Of a stretch of 64,000 nucleotides of DNA, positions 36,870 to 45,167 are shown piece after piece; the first letter of the stretch is position 1, and the number at the start of each line of letters is the position of its first letter. The stretch covers positions 1-64,000 of the forward strand of contig NZ_LMFO01000011.1 of assembly GCF_001426865.1 (NCBI RefSeq), given 5' to 3'. A program made the position numbers and the translations under genes. This DNA is from Paenibacillus sp. Root52 (GTDB taxonomy: Bacteria; Bacillota; Bacilli; Paenibacillales; Paenibacillaceae). The notes under the pieces were generated by a model that made no database searches, had not been told where the DNA came from, and saw only the letters and a list, made by a program, of their open reading frames with translations.

Positions 36870-37409
36870 ATGCAAACACTTGAAACAAGTCGATTGATAT
36901 TAAGAAACTTTGTCACAACTGACGCTCCTGAATTAATCGAATACATCACCAATCCGAGAGTGAACTGCTTTCTAGAACATAACGTTTCAACATTAGAAGA
37001 CGCTGTAATAGAGATTGAGAAGCGCAGCATTGCAGACGAGTATATCGCGGTCTGTCTAAAAGAGAGCAACAAGCTTATTGGAGAGCTGTTCACTATGAAG
37101 GAAGAACCGGACACCTATAATATTGGGTGGAATTTTAATGTCAAGTATGAAGGGAAAGGCTACGCAAGTGAAAGCGCGAATGCCTTCATGGAGTACCTCT
37201 ATATGCAGCAAGAAGCCAGAAGACTGTATGCCTATGTCGAAGATGATAACTTCAGGTCACAAAAGCTGTGTGAGAAATTAGGCATGCGCCAGGAAGGCCT
37301 ATTCAAAGAGTTTATTTCCTTTACCAAACATGAGGACGGAACTCCTAAGTATGAAAATACATTTCAATATGCATTACTGAAAAAAGAATGGCTCGCTCAC
37401 CAGAAATGA
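36870..37409 (+). CDS. GNAT N-acetyltransferase (RimJ/RimL type)
   Basis: 179 residues. It begins with LETSRLILRNF, the usual RimJ/RimL opening, and includes IGWNFNVKYEGKGYASESANAFMEYL (acetyl-CoA loop region) and ARRLYAYVEDDNFRSQKLCEKLGMRQEG. GGAGG precedes the ATG by 8 bases; a 60-codon upstream extension overlaps the terminator and is rejected. The acceptor is unknown. Confidence 0.88.
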   Translation: MQTLETSRLILRNFVTTDAPELIEYITNPRVNCFLEHNVSTLEDAVIEIEKRSIADEYIAVCLKESNKLIGELFTMKEEPDTYNIGWNFNVKYEGKGYASESANAFMEYLYMQQEARRLYAYVEDDNFRSQKLCEKLGMRQEGLFKEFISFTKHEDGTPKYENTFQYALLKKEWLAHQK

Positions 37410-37572
37410 TCGGTTATTACATTGAATAACTTGGAACAATTTCATACGTAATTCCTCTTCTATTTCAAGAGCTAGCGGATTAATAGTAACATTTTAATAG
37501 GGAAAGAGCATTTCTATTCAGGCTGCCCCTTCCCTATTGTACTAATGTATCTACATGAGTTTAACAAACTCC

Positions 37573-38070
37573 CTATAATAATTTAGACATGTAATACTGG
37601 TCGAAAAGTTTGTCATTTATCAATAGTGAGTTTCTTTTTATTCCTTCTATCTCAAATCCCATTTTTTTATATAGAGATACTCCTGCTTCATTTTGAATGA
37701 CCACTGTAAGTTCTAATCGTAAGATATTATGAGCTCTTGCCCATTCTTCCAACCTTTGAAATAGATTTGTTCCTATACCATGCCCTGTGTACTCTTTTAA
37801 GACACCTATAACTAGGTAGGCTGAATGCTTGGTTCTTCTTGTGTCTCCGCCAATGACTGCTAGATATCCTACTAACTTTCCAGCTTGTTCTGCAACGAGT
37901 ACTGTTGAATTACTCTCTTGGTTCAATCGTTCCAACCATTTGCGTTGTTGTTCAGAAGAACCTTTTCTTTCTCCTGGTTCCATAAGCATAAAATGAGCCT
38001 CGGTTTCAACTTGCTTCATTAGCAAGTCAAAACTTTCAGCATCCTCAGGTTCTATCTCTCTGATCAACAT
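37573..38070 (-). CDS. GNAT N-acetyltransferase
   Basis: 165 residues, complete GNAT fold: MLIREIEPEDAESFDLLMKQ, TVLVAEQAGKLVGYLAVIGG, the acetyl-CoA loop VLKEYTGHGIGTNLFQRLEEW and LTVVIQNEAGVSLYKKMGFEIEG. GGGGGG precedes the ATG. It is related to PhnO/YkkB-type acetyltransferases; the substrate is unknown. Confidence 0.88.
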   Translation of the reverse strand: MLIREIEPEDAESFDLLMKQVETEAHFMLMEPGERKGSSEQQRKWLERLNQESNSTVLVAEQAGKLVGYLAVIGGDTRRTKHSAYLVIGVLKEYTGHGIGTNLFQRLEEWARAHNILRLELTVVIQNEAGVSLYKKMGFEIEGIKRNSLLINDKLFDQYYMSKLL

Positions 38071-38117
38071 CGAATCCCCCCATAAATATACTTATCCAGT
38101 ATTATACATCCTATTGA

Positions 38118-38196
38118 ACTAACCTGCCCTTTAATTGAATAAAAGCAGCGATCACTCAGATCAGCTGCTTCTTGGTTTTATTATTGAACTATCGTT
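38118..38196. repeat. Palindromic repeat copy B
   Basis: Starts GAACTAACCTGCCCTTTAAT, continues TGAATAAAAGCAGC and has the right arm CAGATCAGCTGCTTCTTGG, then TTTTATTATTGAACTATCG. Outer arms (TTGAATAAAA / TTTTATTATTGAA) add to the inner stem. It lies between convergent GNAT and LRR gene ends. Confidence 0.7.
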
Positions 38197-38297
38197 TCTA
38201 CGTTCGTTTAATGACGGTCTACATATTTTACTCTTGTTTCGAACCACGGTCACTGCACCTTATCTTCAAATATTATTCTGTAATTCCATTATGCTGC

Positions 38298-39320
38298 TTA
38301 TTTTTTGAAAATCACGACCATATGCTTGCTTCCCATGTATTCAACGGAAGTATTTAACTGCTCGGCCACAAAACGAACAGGAACGAACGCACTGCCGTTC
38401 TTCAGAAGTAAAGGAGCATCTTGCATCACCGTTTGCTGGTTTACTTTTACCTGCCTATTCCCTACAGCCCAACGAATCGTCTTACCATCCTTCTGAATCG
38501 TTACCTCTTTGGTGCTCTGGTTCCAATTCACGGCTGCCCCAAGCTTCTCGGAGATGAAACGGATCGGCACATAGGTACGTCCAGTCTGAATAAATGGCGC
38601 TGCGGTAATAGGATAAGCACTTTCTCCAACATAAGCAGTCGTACTGCCGATCACCAAGCGCTGTGTCTTACGCTGACCGCTAGGCAACTCATTTCCTGCC
38701 ATTTTCACAAATAATTTATATGTTTTCGATCCCTTGCTTAAATCTAAATAGTTATTTTGCAGTGCAAGTGGTTCAATGAATGCACCCGTATCATAATACG
38801 GTAAAAAACCACGTTGTTGGAGCGGCTCTAAATCCCAGACTCGATTGTTCTTCAAATAGAGATAAGCCAAACTTTGAAGATTTCTCAATGGCTCCAAATC
38901 ATAGATTTGGTTAGATGATAAATTCAGAGTAACCAAGGCAGTTAATTTAGACAAAGGAGCAAGATCTTTGATGTTATTATTCGCAGCTTCGAGGCTCCTA
39001 AGCTTAACCAATCCTGTTAGCGGCTTTAGATCAGTGATCTTGTTGGAACTTATGGACAACGTGCTCAGATTGACTGCATATTCCAAACCCTGCAAACTCT
39101 TAATTCCTTTACCCGATAAATTAACATCGGTCAGTGACTCTAAATCCTCTTTTGTTAGGGATTCATCATCGTTTTTATTCAATAACGACTTAAGCGCTTG
39201 TTCTAGATTGAAATCCTCAAAAGCCAAAGGCTGTTGGTTAGACGCCTCCATGTAAGCCTGAGTTGGTAAGCCCAAACATAGGACAAAAATAATTAATAAT
39301 CCGGCAAGGTATTTCTTCAT
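38298..39320 (-). CDS. Secreted leucine-rich-repeat protein with copper amine oxidase-like domain
   Basis: 340 residues. Signal peptide 1-22; internalin-type LRRs about 45-165, with repeats such as NLSTLSISSNKITDLKPLTG and LRSLEAANNNIKDLAPLS spaced 22 residues; a linker; then a copper amine oxidase N-terminal-like stalk domain (about 215-338) with YVPIRFISEKLGAAVNWN and FVPVRFVAEQLNTSVEY. It is probably a wall-associated binding protein. The start is the second ATG, 10 bases after AGAGG. It is a single gene. Confidence 0.85.
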   Translation of the reverse strand: MKKYLAGLLIIFVLCLGLPTQAYMEASNQQPLAFEDFNLEQALKSLLNKNDDESLTKEDLESLTDVNLSGKGIKSLQGLEYAVNLSTLSISSNKITDLKPLTGLVKLRSLEAANNNIKDLAPLSKLTALVTLNLSSNQIYDLEPLRNLQSLAYLYLKNNRVWDLEPLQQRGFLPYYDTGAFIEPLALQNNYLDLSKGSKTYKLFVKMAGNELPSGQRKTQRLVIGSTTAYVGESAYPITAAPFIQTGRTYVPIRFISEKLGAAVNWNQSTKEVTIQKDGKTIRWAVGNRQVKVNQQTVMQDAPLLLKNGSAFVPVRFVAEQLNTSVEYMGSKHMVVIFKK

Positions 39321-39541
39321 TCTGAACATTCCTCTCTAATTACTGTGTAAACTAGCCTATCGTTGCTTGAATTAAGACGCAATTTGCTTAGAAAAGTTGT
39401 ATTAAGAGTAATCAGATTTTGCGTTATTGTCCTTTGAAAAACCAGTTGCACAGCAAACAAAGCCAAATAGGCCCTTACCATTGTAGTGAATATACTGTTT
39501 TAAAGTAGGAAATAATTATTGGTATGAAGGGTGGGGACACT

Positions 39542-40012
39542 ATGTTCAAAAAAATATATTTAATAGCCTTTGCAATGACTATTATTTCAGGAGTAGCATT
39601 ACTATCCAATTTACAAGCAGATACCTATCCAGCAATGGAAACCGTAAATAAGACAGATGAAATCCCTGTTAACACGAATATTTCAACAAATAACGTGAAA
39701 TTCGAAGAACCCGTAAAAAACGTAGAATCCGTAGAATCAAAAATCGCAAACGGGTATTATAGTCAATTCTATACACCTCATGGCATGTTCGTCCGAGCAG
39801 ATGAACAAAGTATCTTTAAGGAATCGGAGATCGCAAGAACTATAGATGAAATCGAGCCCAATACGAATCAACTGATTTTTGAAGGCGAGTTTTTTTTAAA
39901 AGTAGATGAAGCAGAATTTTTCAAAAATTATCCCAATTCGTTGCTCTTAGGTAAAACCTTAAATGATGAAAACCCGACTAATCCTGATGTTCCATCAAGT
40001 TTATCAAAATAG
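39542..40012 (+). CDS. Small secreted protein of unknown function
   Basis: 156 residues with a signal peptide (FKKIYLIAFAMTIISGVALL; cleavage near residue 25) and a hydrophilic mature part rich in Asn, Glu and Thr. It contains YYSQFYTPHGMFVRADEQSI and a Glu/Phe-rich end. GGGTGGGG precedes the ATG, which is six codons inside the longest frame. No family was recognised. Confidence 0.6.
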   Translation: MFKKIYLIAFAMTIISGVALLSNLQADTYPAMETVNKTDEIPVNTNISTNNVKFEEPVKNVESVESKIANGYYSQFYTPHGMFVRADEQSIFKESEIARTIDEIEPNTNQLIFEGEFFLKVDEAEFFKNYPNSLLLGKTLNDENPTNPDVPSSLSK

Positions 40013-40021
40013 TCATTTCAT

Positions 40022-40060
40022 AAAGAAGGAGCCATTGTTCTCGACAATGGCTCCTTCTTT
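40022..40060. terminator. Bidirectional terminator
   Basis: A perfect 16-bp stem, AAAGAAGGAGCCATTG / CAATGGCTCCTTCTTT, with a 7-base loop. A-run and T-run flanks allow use from both sides. Confidence 0.85.
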
Positions 40061-40219
40061 ATGATTTGGGAATTAACGTGACTTCAGTGAATGTTTCGAC
40101 TTCCCGCTGCTGTTGTTCCCCAGATATTCACGATAAAAATCCGGTGACAAAGGTAGACGCTTTCGCTCCTACAGCAGTTCCGAATTTCTCCTCCGTCTCT
40201 CTACAGATATTCGTATATG

Positions 40220-40687
40220 TTATCTTATGCTCTCTGCTCTACCTGTTTTTTCACTAAAAATCAGCGCCAGTGCAACTAACATCAGTACAAGTGAAACGCC
40301 CCGTTGCCACGAGAAATTGATGATTTCACTACCGAAGAGACCCATAGCATCTATCACAAATCCTGCTAACAGTTGTCCAACAATTGCAGTTAGGTTGGCA
40401 GGAGTAACACCAATCATATTTACAGAAAATGTTGATAAGAATAGGTAACCAAATCCCAAGAAAACAGCTGCCAACTGCAACTTTGGTGCATGAATGAGAT
40501 CGAAAAGATGCCCACTTCCAAAAAAAACAACGAGCACAGCTAAAATTAAGGCGCCAGAGGCAAAGGTAAAGAATACTGTTTCTAAGAGTCCAATTGTGCG
40601 ACTGATCTTACCGTTAAGGGAAGATTGGGCTCCAAGCACAGCACCACCTATTAACGTCACAATTACAATTAATAATCCAATTCCCAT
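40220..40687 (-). CDS. YdcZ (DUF606) family DMT transporter, second of a pair
   Basis: 155 residues with five membrane helices. It starts GLLIVIVTLIGGAVLGAQSS LNGKI and contains TPANLTAIVGQLLAGFVIDAMG, typical of DUF606. Such proteins usually occur as tandem pairs forming an asymmetric dimer; the partner gene lies 20 bases upstream. AAGGAG precedes the ATG. Substrate unknown. Confidence 0.85.
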   Translation of the reverse strand: MGIGLLIVIVTLIGGAVLGAQSSLNGKISRTIGLLETVFFTFASGALILAVLVVFFGSGHLFDLIHAPKLQLAAVFLGFGYLFLSTFSVNMIGVTPANLTAIVGQLLAGFVIDAMGLFGSEIINFSWQRGVSLVLMLVALALIFSEKTGRAESIR

Positions 40688-40707
40688 AATAAAATTCTCC
40701 TTCTTAC

Positions 40708-41142
40708 TTAAAATAAAGTAAACACCAGTGCGGCCAACATGAGTATCAAGGCTGCCACTCGTTTAGAACCAATCTGTTTACGAGTACTGCCGAGCCAACC
40801 AAAATGATCAATTAACATGCTGGTAACCATTTGTCCTACAACGATGGCAATCATAGAAATTCCTACACCAACGATAGGAACACCAATAACCAAGGTCAAT
40901 AAGTACGTAACGCCTAAAACACCACCAATTAGATTCCATTTAGGAAATGTGTTGATTAGCTTTAAGTTACCTCGTCCAAAAAAAATAAGAAGGATAAGTG
41001 CAATGATTGCTCCCATAAAGAAGTTATAAAAGTTCGTCTCCAACGCCCCAACCTGTTCCCCTAGCTTGCCATATAGAGCTCCCTCAAGACTGAGTAAAGC
41101 TCCAGTGAAAATAGCAATGATATAAAAAATTATTTTTTTCAC
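40708..41142 (-). CDS. YdcZ (DUF606) family DMT transporter, first of a pair
   Basis: 144 residues with five membrane helices: IIFYIIAIFTGALLSLEGAL, GISMIAIVVGQMVTSMLIDHFG. It pairs with the following gene. The start is the GTG 9 bases after AGGAG, since the upstream ATG touches the ribosome-binding site. A 17-base palindrome lies in the promoter region and an ArsR gene lies upstream on the same strand. Confidence 0.83.
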   Translation of the reverse strand: MKKIIFYIIAIFTGALLSLEGALYGKLGEQVGALETNFYNFFMGAIIALILLIFFGRGNLKLINTFPKWNLIGGVLGVTYLLTLVIGVPIVGVGISMIAIVVGQMVTSMLIDHFGWLGSTRKQIGSKRVAALILMLAALVFTLF

Positions 41143-41167
41143 GCACGTCATCTCCTGTTTTCAAACC

Positions 41168-41184
41168 TGATCCATACTGGATCA
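41168..41184. promoter_or_regulatory. Candidate operator upstream of the YdcZ pair
   Basis: The perfect inverted repeat TGATCCA-TAC-TGGATCA lies 26 bases before the start of the first YdcZ gene and downstream of the ArsR gene. ArsR binding is a guess from position. Confidence 0.4.
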
Positions 41185-41261
41185 TGATCACTTATTATTA
41201 ATTTAGATATCGAGAATAATCGATTAATTAGAACAAAAAAAATGGTTACTTTTTATTTTTT

Positions 41262-41648
41262 TTAGATTTCTATTTCCATAAATTCAATTACTGCTCGAAT
41301 AAAACTTTCATTTCGCCTATAATACGTCCACTGACCATAACGTACAGACTCAAGTAAACCCGCCTTTTGCATTATGTTTAAATAGTGGGATACCGTAGAC
41401 TGAGAAACCTTGGCTTTTTCTTGAATATCACCTACGCACACTCCACCATCAAAATTCTCCTCCTTCGGAATGTGTGCGCCTTGTTTGGGAAAGTGCTTCT
41501 CCGGCTCCTTCAACCACTTCAGAATGTTTAGACGAGTCTCATTCGATAAAGCTTTGAATACATCAATTAATTCCATGGAACTTAGTATATCGTCTTTTCT
41601 CGATATGTCAATCAAGTTTTTTTCGTATGCCTTTTTATTTTTACTCAA
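41262..41648 (-). CDS. ArsR family transcriptional regulator
   Basis: 128 residues with the ArsR winged helix: FKALSNETRLNILKWLKEPE, then VGDIQEKAKVSQSTVSHYLNIMQKAGLLE and a YGQWTYYRRNE wing. The insert HFPKQGAHIPKEENFDGGVCV is seen in one ArsR subgroup; its single Cys is not a metal site on its own. The TTG start follows GGTGG at only 4 bases, and that GGTGG lies in a hairpin; a start at MELIDVF (25 codons in) has no ribosome-binding site. It may control the YdcZ pair. Confidence 0.8.
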   Translation of the reverse strand: MSKNKKAYEKNLIDISRKDDILSSMELIDVFKALSNETRLNILKWLKEPEKHFPKQGAHIPKEENFDGGVCVGDIQEKAKVSQSTVSHYLNIMQKAGLLESVRYGQWTYYRRNESFIRAVIEFMEIEI

Positions 41649-41650
41649 TA

Positions 41651-41677
41651 GTCCACCAAGGAAGTAATCCGTTGGTG
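41651..41677 (-). promoter_or_regulatory. Hairpin covering the ArsR ribosome-binding site
   Basis: CCACCAA / TTGGTGG form a 7-bp stem between csaA and the ArsR gene. The downstream arm contains the only candidate ribosome-binding site of the ArsR gene. It could reduce ArsR translation or be a weak terminator of csaA. Confidence 0.4.
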
Positions 41678-41690
41678 GGCTTCAGCTAGT

Positions 41691-42023
41691 TTATCCGATT
41701 TGTGTTCCATTGGGTACATTCGAATCCGTTTTTAACAGTACAACGTCCCCTGCTTCTGGCACTCCGCCCAGCACCAAAACTTCTGAATCAAATCCTGCAA
41801 TCCGGCGAGGTGGAAAATTCACAACTGCTACAATCTGTTTACCGATAATTTCTTCAGCTGTATACCTTTTCGTGATTTGTGCGCTGGAGGACTTAATACC
41901 AATGTCTGAACCAAAGTCAATCTCCAGTTTGATGGCTGGGACTTTAGCTTTTGCAAAAAATTCTGCATTAATAACTGTTCCCACGCGAAGATCCAGTTTT
42001 AGAAAGTCATCAAAAGTTGCCAT
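41691..42023 (-). CDS. csaA: CsaA, tRNA-binding-domain chaperone
   Basis: 110 residues, the full length of CsaA, a homodimeric OB-fold protein linked to protein export in Bacillus. Motifs: FLKLDLRVGTVINAEFFAKA, LEIDFGSDIGIKSSSAQIT, VNFPPRRIAGFDSEVLVLG and the C-terminal NVPNGTQIG. AGGAGG precedes the ATG. Confidence 0.93.
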   Translation of the reverse strand: MATFDDFLKLDLRVGTVINAEFFAKAKVPAIKLEIDFGSDIGIKSSSAQITKRYTAEEIIGKQIVAVVNFPPRRIAGFDSEVLVLGGVPEAGDVVLLKTDSNVPNGTQIG

Positions 42024-42070
42024 TCATTATTCCTCCTAATGTAGAATTCCCCTGTTGTTTTCAAAGATCA

Positions 42071-42982
42071 TTAATATGATAGACGCTTCGACGCTGAATA
42101 TTGTATCGATTTTCGCCAAAAGTACATCAGCATCCCCAGTAGAGTTATTAATCCACCTATAGACTGAAAGGTAGTAATCGTTTCTCCCAGGAAGAGATAC
42201 GCAAGAATAATTGCTAGAACTGGTTCTCCAATAATACCTACGGATACCGTTGTAGCTCCTATCGTTTTCAGCAGTCGATTGAAAATATATTGGCCGAAGA
42301 TCGTGGGAATAATCGCAAGGAGAACAAAATAGAGCCAGTCCGAAGAAGCATAGTTGCTTAAGGAGAAGCCCCTTAATATGCTGTAGACGAGCAGAACACT
42401 TCCTCCAAAAAAGAAAACTACGACACTATATAGATTTGCATCAATTCTTTTACTCAACTTTTGCCCTACTAGCATATAAGCTGAAATAAATATGGTTCCG
42501 ATTAAAGATAATCCATCCCCAATGAGTGCTTCTCTAGATACGCCAATATCTCCCCAGGCAATTATGATGGAACCAAGCAGCGCAGTCACTAAACAGAGTA
42601 CGCTCAGAATGCCGGCTCTTTCCCTGAAGACAAAGTACGAACCAATCAAGACAAACAGCGGTTGCAGCGCTAAGATGACCATAGAACTTGCCACCGAAGT
42701 ATACACGAGCGACTCCATCCAGAATAAGAAATGCAGTCCCAAGAGCAGACCGGCCAGAAAAAGCGCCGCCCACTCCTTGCCGTTCAAGCGTAAGGAGCGA
42801 ATCGTTTTCCAAGAGACAAAAGGGAGCATAATGAATGCTGAAATGTACAGCCTATACATGCCTGCTATGGCGGTTGGTGTATCTGAAGATTTTATCATAA
42901 TCGAAGATACGGAAACTGCTAATATGGCGATAAAAAGAAGTACATAAGGATGTAGCAATAACGATGTTTTACGTTCTTTCAC
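42071..42982 (-). CDS. EamA/DMT family transporter
   Basis: 303 residues, ten helices as two EamA repeats (about 12-145 and 155-290). Repeat signatures are LLGLHFLFWMESLVYTSVASS and TIGATTVSVGIIGEPVLAIILAYLFLGE. The start is GTG after GGAGGG. It is divergent from an AraC regulator that may control it. It is probably a metabolite or drug exporter. Confidence 0.88.
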   Translation of the reverse strand: MKERKTSLLLHPYVLLFIAILAVSVSSIMIKSSDTPTAIAGMYRLYISAFIMLPFVSWKTIRSLRLNGKEWAALFLAGLLLGLHFLFWMESLVYTSVASSMVILALQPLFVLIGSYFVFRERAGILSVLCLVTALLGSIIIAWGDIGVSREALIGDGLSLIGTIFISAYMLVGQKLSKRIDANLYSVVVFFFGGSVLLVYSILRGFSLSNYASSDWLYFVLLAIIPTIFGQYIFNRLLKTIGATTVSVGIIGEPVLAIILAYLFLGETITTFQSIGGLITLLGMLMYFWRKSIQYSASKRLSY

Positions 42983-43139
42983 TTAAAACCCTCCAAGAGG
43001 TCTTATCCGATCATCTGTGCACAGGCTTCAGTGATAAGCCATAGATATGATATGATAATATCACCGTTTCTATATAAAACGTGCAAGTATATCACTTAAA
43101 AGTATAGATATATCGTCATCGAAAGAAGGTTTTTCTGAT

Positions 43140-44039
43140 ATGCCCAAACCGTTGCACGAAACTATTGCCTATCCCGATCATTCATTTCCATATATCATGT
43201 ACACCCATACGCTCTATACAAGTGTTCCCGAAGGAAGAGGATTCAACGACCTGCATTGGCATGAAGAGCTACAGATCACATTAGTAACGAAAGGAACGCT
43301 CGTCATTCAAGTCAACGGTATTGATCATGAGTTAAAGACCGGACAGGCCATTCTCATTAACAAAGGAATTCTTCATGTCACGACACAGCTGAGCCATGAT
43401 GGGGAATATGTAAGTTTTAACTTTCCCGAGAAGCTACTCGCGTTCCACGCAGACAGCACCATGGAAGAGAAGTATGTGCTCCCCTACACTCGTTCTTCTT
43501 TCGTTTCGGTCGTAATTGCAGATAATGCCGAGTGGGAAAAGCAAGCTTTGGACATGCTTTGGAACATGAGGCGAGTATTCAATAGGAACAAAGATTGGGG
43601 TTGGGAGTATGAGATTTCGATCATGACCGTGCAGCTCTGGTTTAATCTAATATCTAATCTTTCGTTACCGCAAGAGGATGCGCCAAAACATGCAAAACGG
43701 CAGCAGGAAAGGCTGCAGCTTATGCTGAGTTTTATCCATCAGAACTACTCAAATCCGATCACGCTACGGGAGATTGCCGATATAGCACATTTGAGCATTT
43801 CGGAATGTACACGAAGTTTCAAAAAGACCGTTCACATGACGCCATATGAGTACCTTATTAAATATAGGATTAAGAAAAGCTGCGAACTACTCGTGTCCTC
43901 AGATGATACGATTACCGAGATCGCTGGCAATGTGGGCTTCAATCATGTGAATCACTTCATACAATCCTTCAAAAAGGATCAAGGAAGAACCCCTAAAGGT
44001 TTTAGGGAATTCAGAAGTGAACTGGAAAAAACAAAATAA
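43140..44039 (+). CDS. AraC family transcriptional regulator
   Basis: 299 residues. An N-terminal cupin (about 25-110) has LHWHEELQITLVTKGTLVIQ and the AILINKGILHV stretch; the C-terminal double helix-turn-helix (about 190-290) has ITLREIADIAHLSISECTRSF and ITEIAGNVGFNHVNHFIQSF. GAAGG precedes the ATG by about 11 bases. It is divergent from the EamA gene. Confidence 0.9.
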   Translation: MPKPLHETIAYPDHSFPYIMYTHTLYTSVPEGRGFNDLHWHEELQITLVTKGTLVIQVNGIDHELKTGQAILINKGILHVTTQLSHDGEYVSFNFPEKLLAFHADSTMEEKYVLPYTRSSFVSVVIADNAEWEKQALDMLWNMRRVFNRNKDWGWEYEISIMTVQLWFNLISNLSLPQEDAPKHAKRQQERLQLMLSFIHQNYSNPITLREIADIAHLSISECTRSFKKTVHMTPYEYLIKYRIKKSCELLVSSDDTITEIAGNVGFNHVNHFIQSFKKDQGRTPKGFREFRSELEKTK

Positions 44040-44040
44040 T

Positions 44041-44067
44041 AGACGCTACTCCACTAGAGTAGCGCCT
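44041..44067 (+). terminator. Hairpin after the AraC gene
   Basis: Stem AGACGCTACTC / GAGTAGCGCCT (one mismatch) with a 5-base loop begins right after the AraC stop. The T run is weak. A similar hairpin (AGGTGC...GCACCT) follows the intact 60-residue peptide gene at about 45106-45133. Confidence 0.5.
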
Positions 44068-44084
44068 ATCCCTTCATTAACTTC

Positions 44085-44222
44085 TTATTTCTTGCTATCA
44101 GCCATCCAGAGACCTACAGCTTCGAGAACTGCTCCAGCCCCCATCATCGCCCCTCGAACGGCATCCCTCACTACAGAACCTTCTCCACTGATGACTGATG
44201 CTAACAATAGAAACTTAGCGAC
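44085..44222 (-). pseudogene. 5'-truncated copy of the 60-residue membrane peptide gene
   Basis: The minus strand encodes LLLASVISGEGSVVRDAVRG and continues to WMADSKK with a stop, nearly matching the last 41 residues of the intact gene at 45168-45350. An in-frame stop lies before the conserved part and no start or ribosome-binding site remains. Differences include Ser for Asn, Arg for Lys and Gln, and Asp for Gly. Next to the break lies a half copy of the palindromic repeat. Confidence 0.7.
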
Positions 44223-44241
44223 TCATGTTTGATGCCTTCCT

Positions 44242-44274
44242 GATTTTATTGAGCTATTGTTACCCGTTAACTAA
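44242..44274. repeat. Half copy of the palindromic repeat (D)
   Basis: TTTTATTGAGCTATTGTTAC followed by CCGTTAACTAA matches only the right side of copies B and C. It adjoins the truncated peptide gene. Confidence 0.55.
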
Positions 44275-44275
44275 A

Positions 44276-44836
44276 CTATTTCATTGATCTTGCCAACGCG
44301 ATCATTTCCTCTTTAGTTAATTCTCCGCTATCCATTTGAATGAAAGTATCATTATGTACCCATCGTAAGTATCCACCCGGTACATGGTTAACCCATGCCT
44401 CAAAACGCCCTTCAATTCCATTTATGTTAATTTTCTCTCCACTTTCACTAAATTTAAAGTCTTCGACTACAGTTCTTGTTGTACTTGTTTGGTTACGAAC
44501 ATCGATCGTAGTAATTTCGCGGTTTATTTTATAACCAACCGCCCTATGTTCTTCGATACCAAACATATATGACTTCCCTGATTCGTCAAAAAAGTGAAGT
44601 CTAACTTTGGAAACGGATTGATCTGGATTAAACGGGTATGGTTCTTTAATCTCCAATTTATAGCTTTGAATGGAGAAGGAAGGTGTAATTATTTTGAAGT
44701 CCGCAACAGGTTTTAGCTTATCCAGTTCAACATTTGAAAATGCTATCGTAGGTTTAGCTGATGCAATTAGCTGACTATTGTTAATTTCAGCAGAAAGGAT
44801 ACACATTATAACCAATGAAATAATCCATTTAGACAA
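44276..44836 (-). CDS. Secreted DUF4367-like protein
   Basis: 186 residues with a signal or anchor helix (about 4-20). The C-terminus INGIEGRFEAWVNHVPGGYL, then RWVHNDTFIQMDSG and ELTKEEMIALARSMK, follows the DUF4367 pattern (W...Y.L...L..EE...IA.S), a domain known from anti-sigma factor tails. The start is TTG 8 bases after GGAGG; an upstream ATG overlaps it. No sigma gene is adjacent. Function unknown. Confidence 0.65.
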   Translation of the reverse strand: MSKWIISLVIMCILSAEINNSQLIASAKPTIAFSNVELDKLKPVADFKIITPSFSIQSYKLEIKEPYPFNPDQSVSKVRLHFFDESGKSYMFGIEEHRAVGYKINREITTIDVRNQTSTTRTVVEDFKFSESGEKININGIEGRFEAWVNHVPGGYLRWVHNDTFIQMDSGELTKEEMIALARSMK

Positions 44837-44890
44837 GATCATTTCCTCCATATTTTTTGATAGTATTATGCCCTAGTCAATTTCAATTAA

Positions 44891-44972
44891 CCTGCTCGTT
44901 AGTTGAATAAAAGCAGCCGATCGAGTTGATCTGGCTGCTTTTGGTTTTTATTGAGCTAACGTTTTATCGTTA
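44891..44972. repeat. Palindromic repeat copy C (most complete)
   Basis: Left arm CCTGCTCGTTAGTTGAATAA, then AAGCAGCCGATC; right arm GATCTGGCTGCTTTTGGTTT, then TTATTGAGCTAACG. Both the inner stem (GCAGCC/GGCTGC) and the outer parts (CGTTAG..TTGAATAAAA against TTTTTATTGAGCTAACG) are inverted. It looks like a small palindromic or MITE-like unit. Confidence 0.7.
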
Positions 44973-45167
44973 GTTGAACGTATTTGTTCTATTAAATTTC
45001 TTAATAAGAATTCAGGTATTCTTCGGAGTGTAGATAATATTTACTGCATCATTACGTTCGAAATAATTCATATTTTCAATATATTGTTCCTTATTTAAAT
45101 AGAAAAAGGTGCCCCTCTATTTTCAGAGTAGCACCTCTTCCTTCATTCATTTCTGATCTCTCATTTC
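44973..45167. other. Intergenic region with terminator-like hairpin
   Basis: A hairpin AGGTGCCCCTCT / AGAGTAGCACCT at about 45106-45133 follows the 60-residue peptide gene (minus) and is preceded on the plus strand by an A run, giving T residues on the minus strand. No further gene is seen. Confidence 0.5.

Noticed and set aside
40066..40257. 63-codon plus-strand frame
   Set aside because: No ribosome-binding site, antisense to the end of the YdcZ gene.
28253..44972. CRISPR interpretation of the repeated hairpins
   Set aside because: The copies are more than 6 kb apart, palindromic to their ends and at gene ends, with no spacer array or cas genes.
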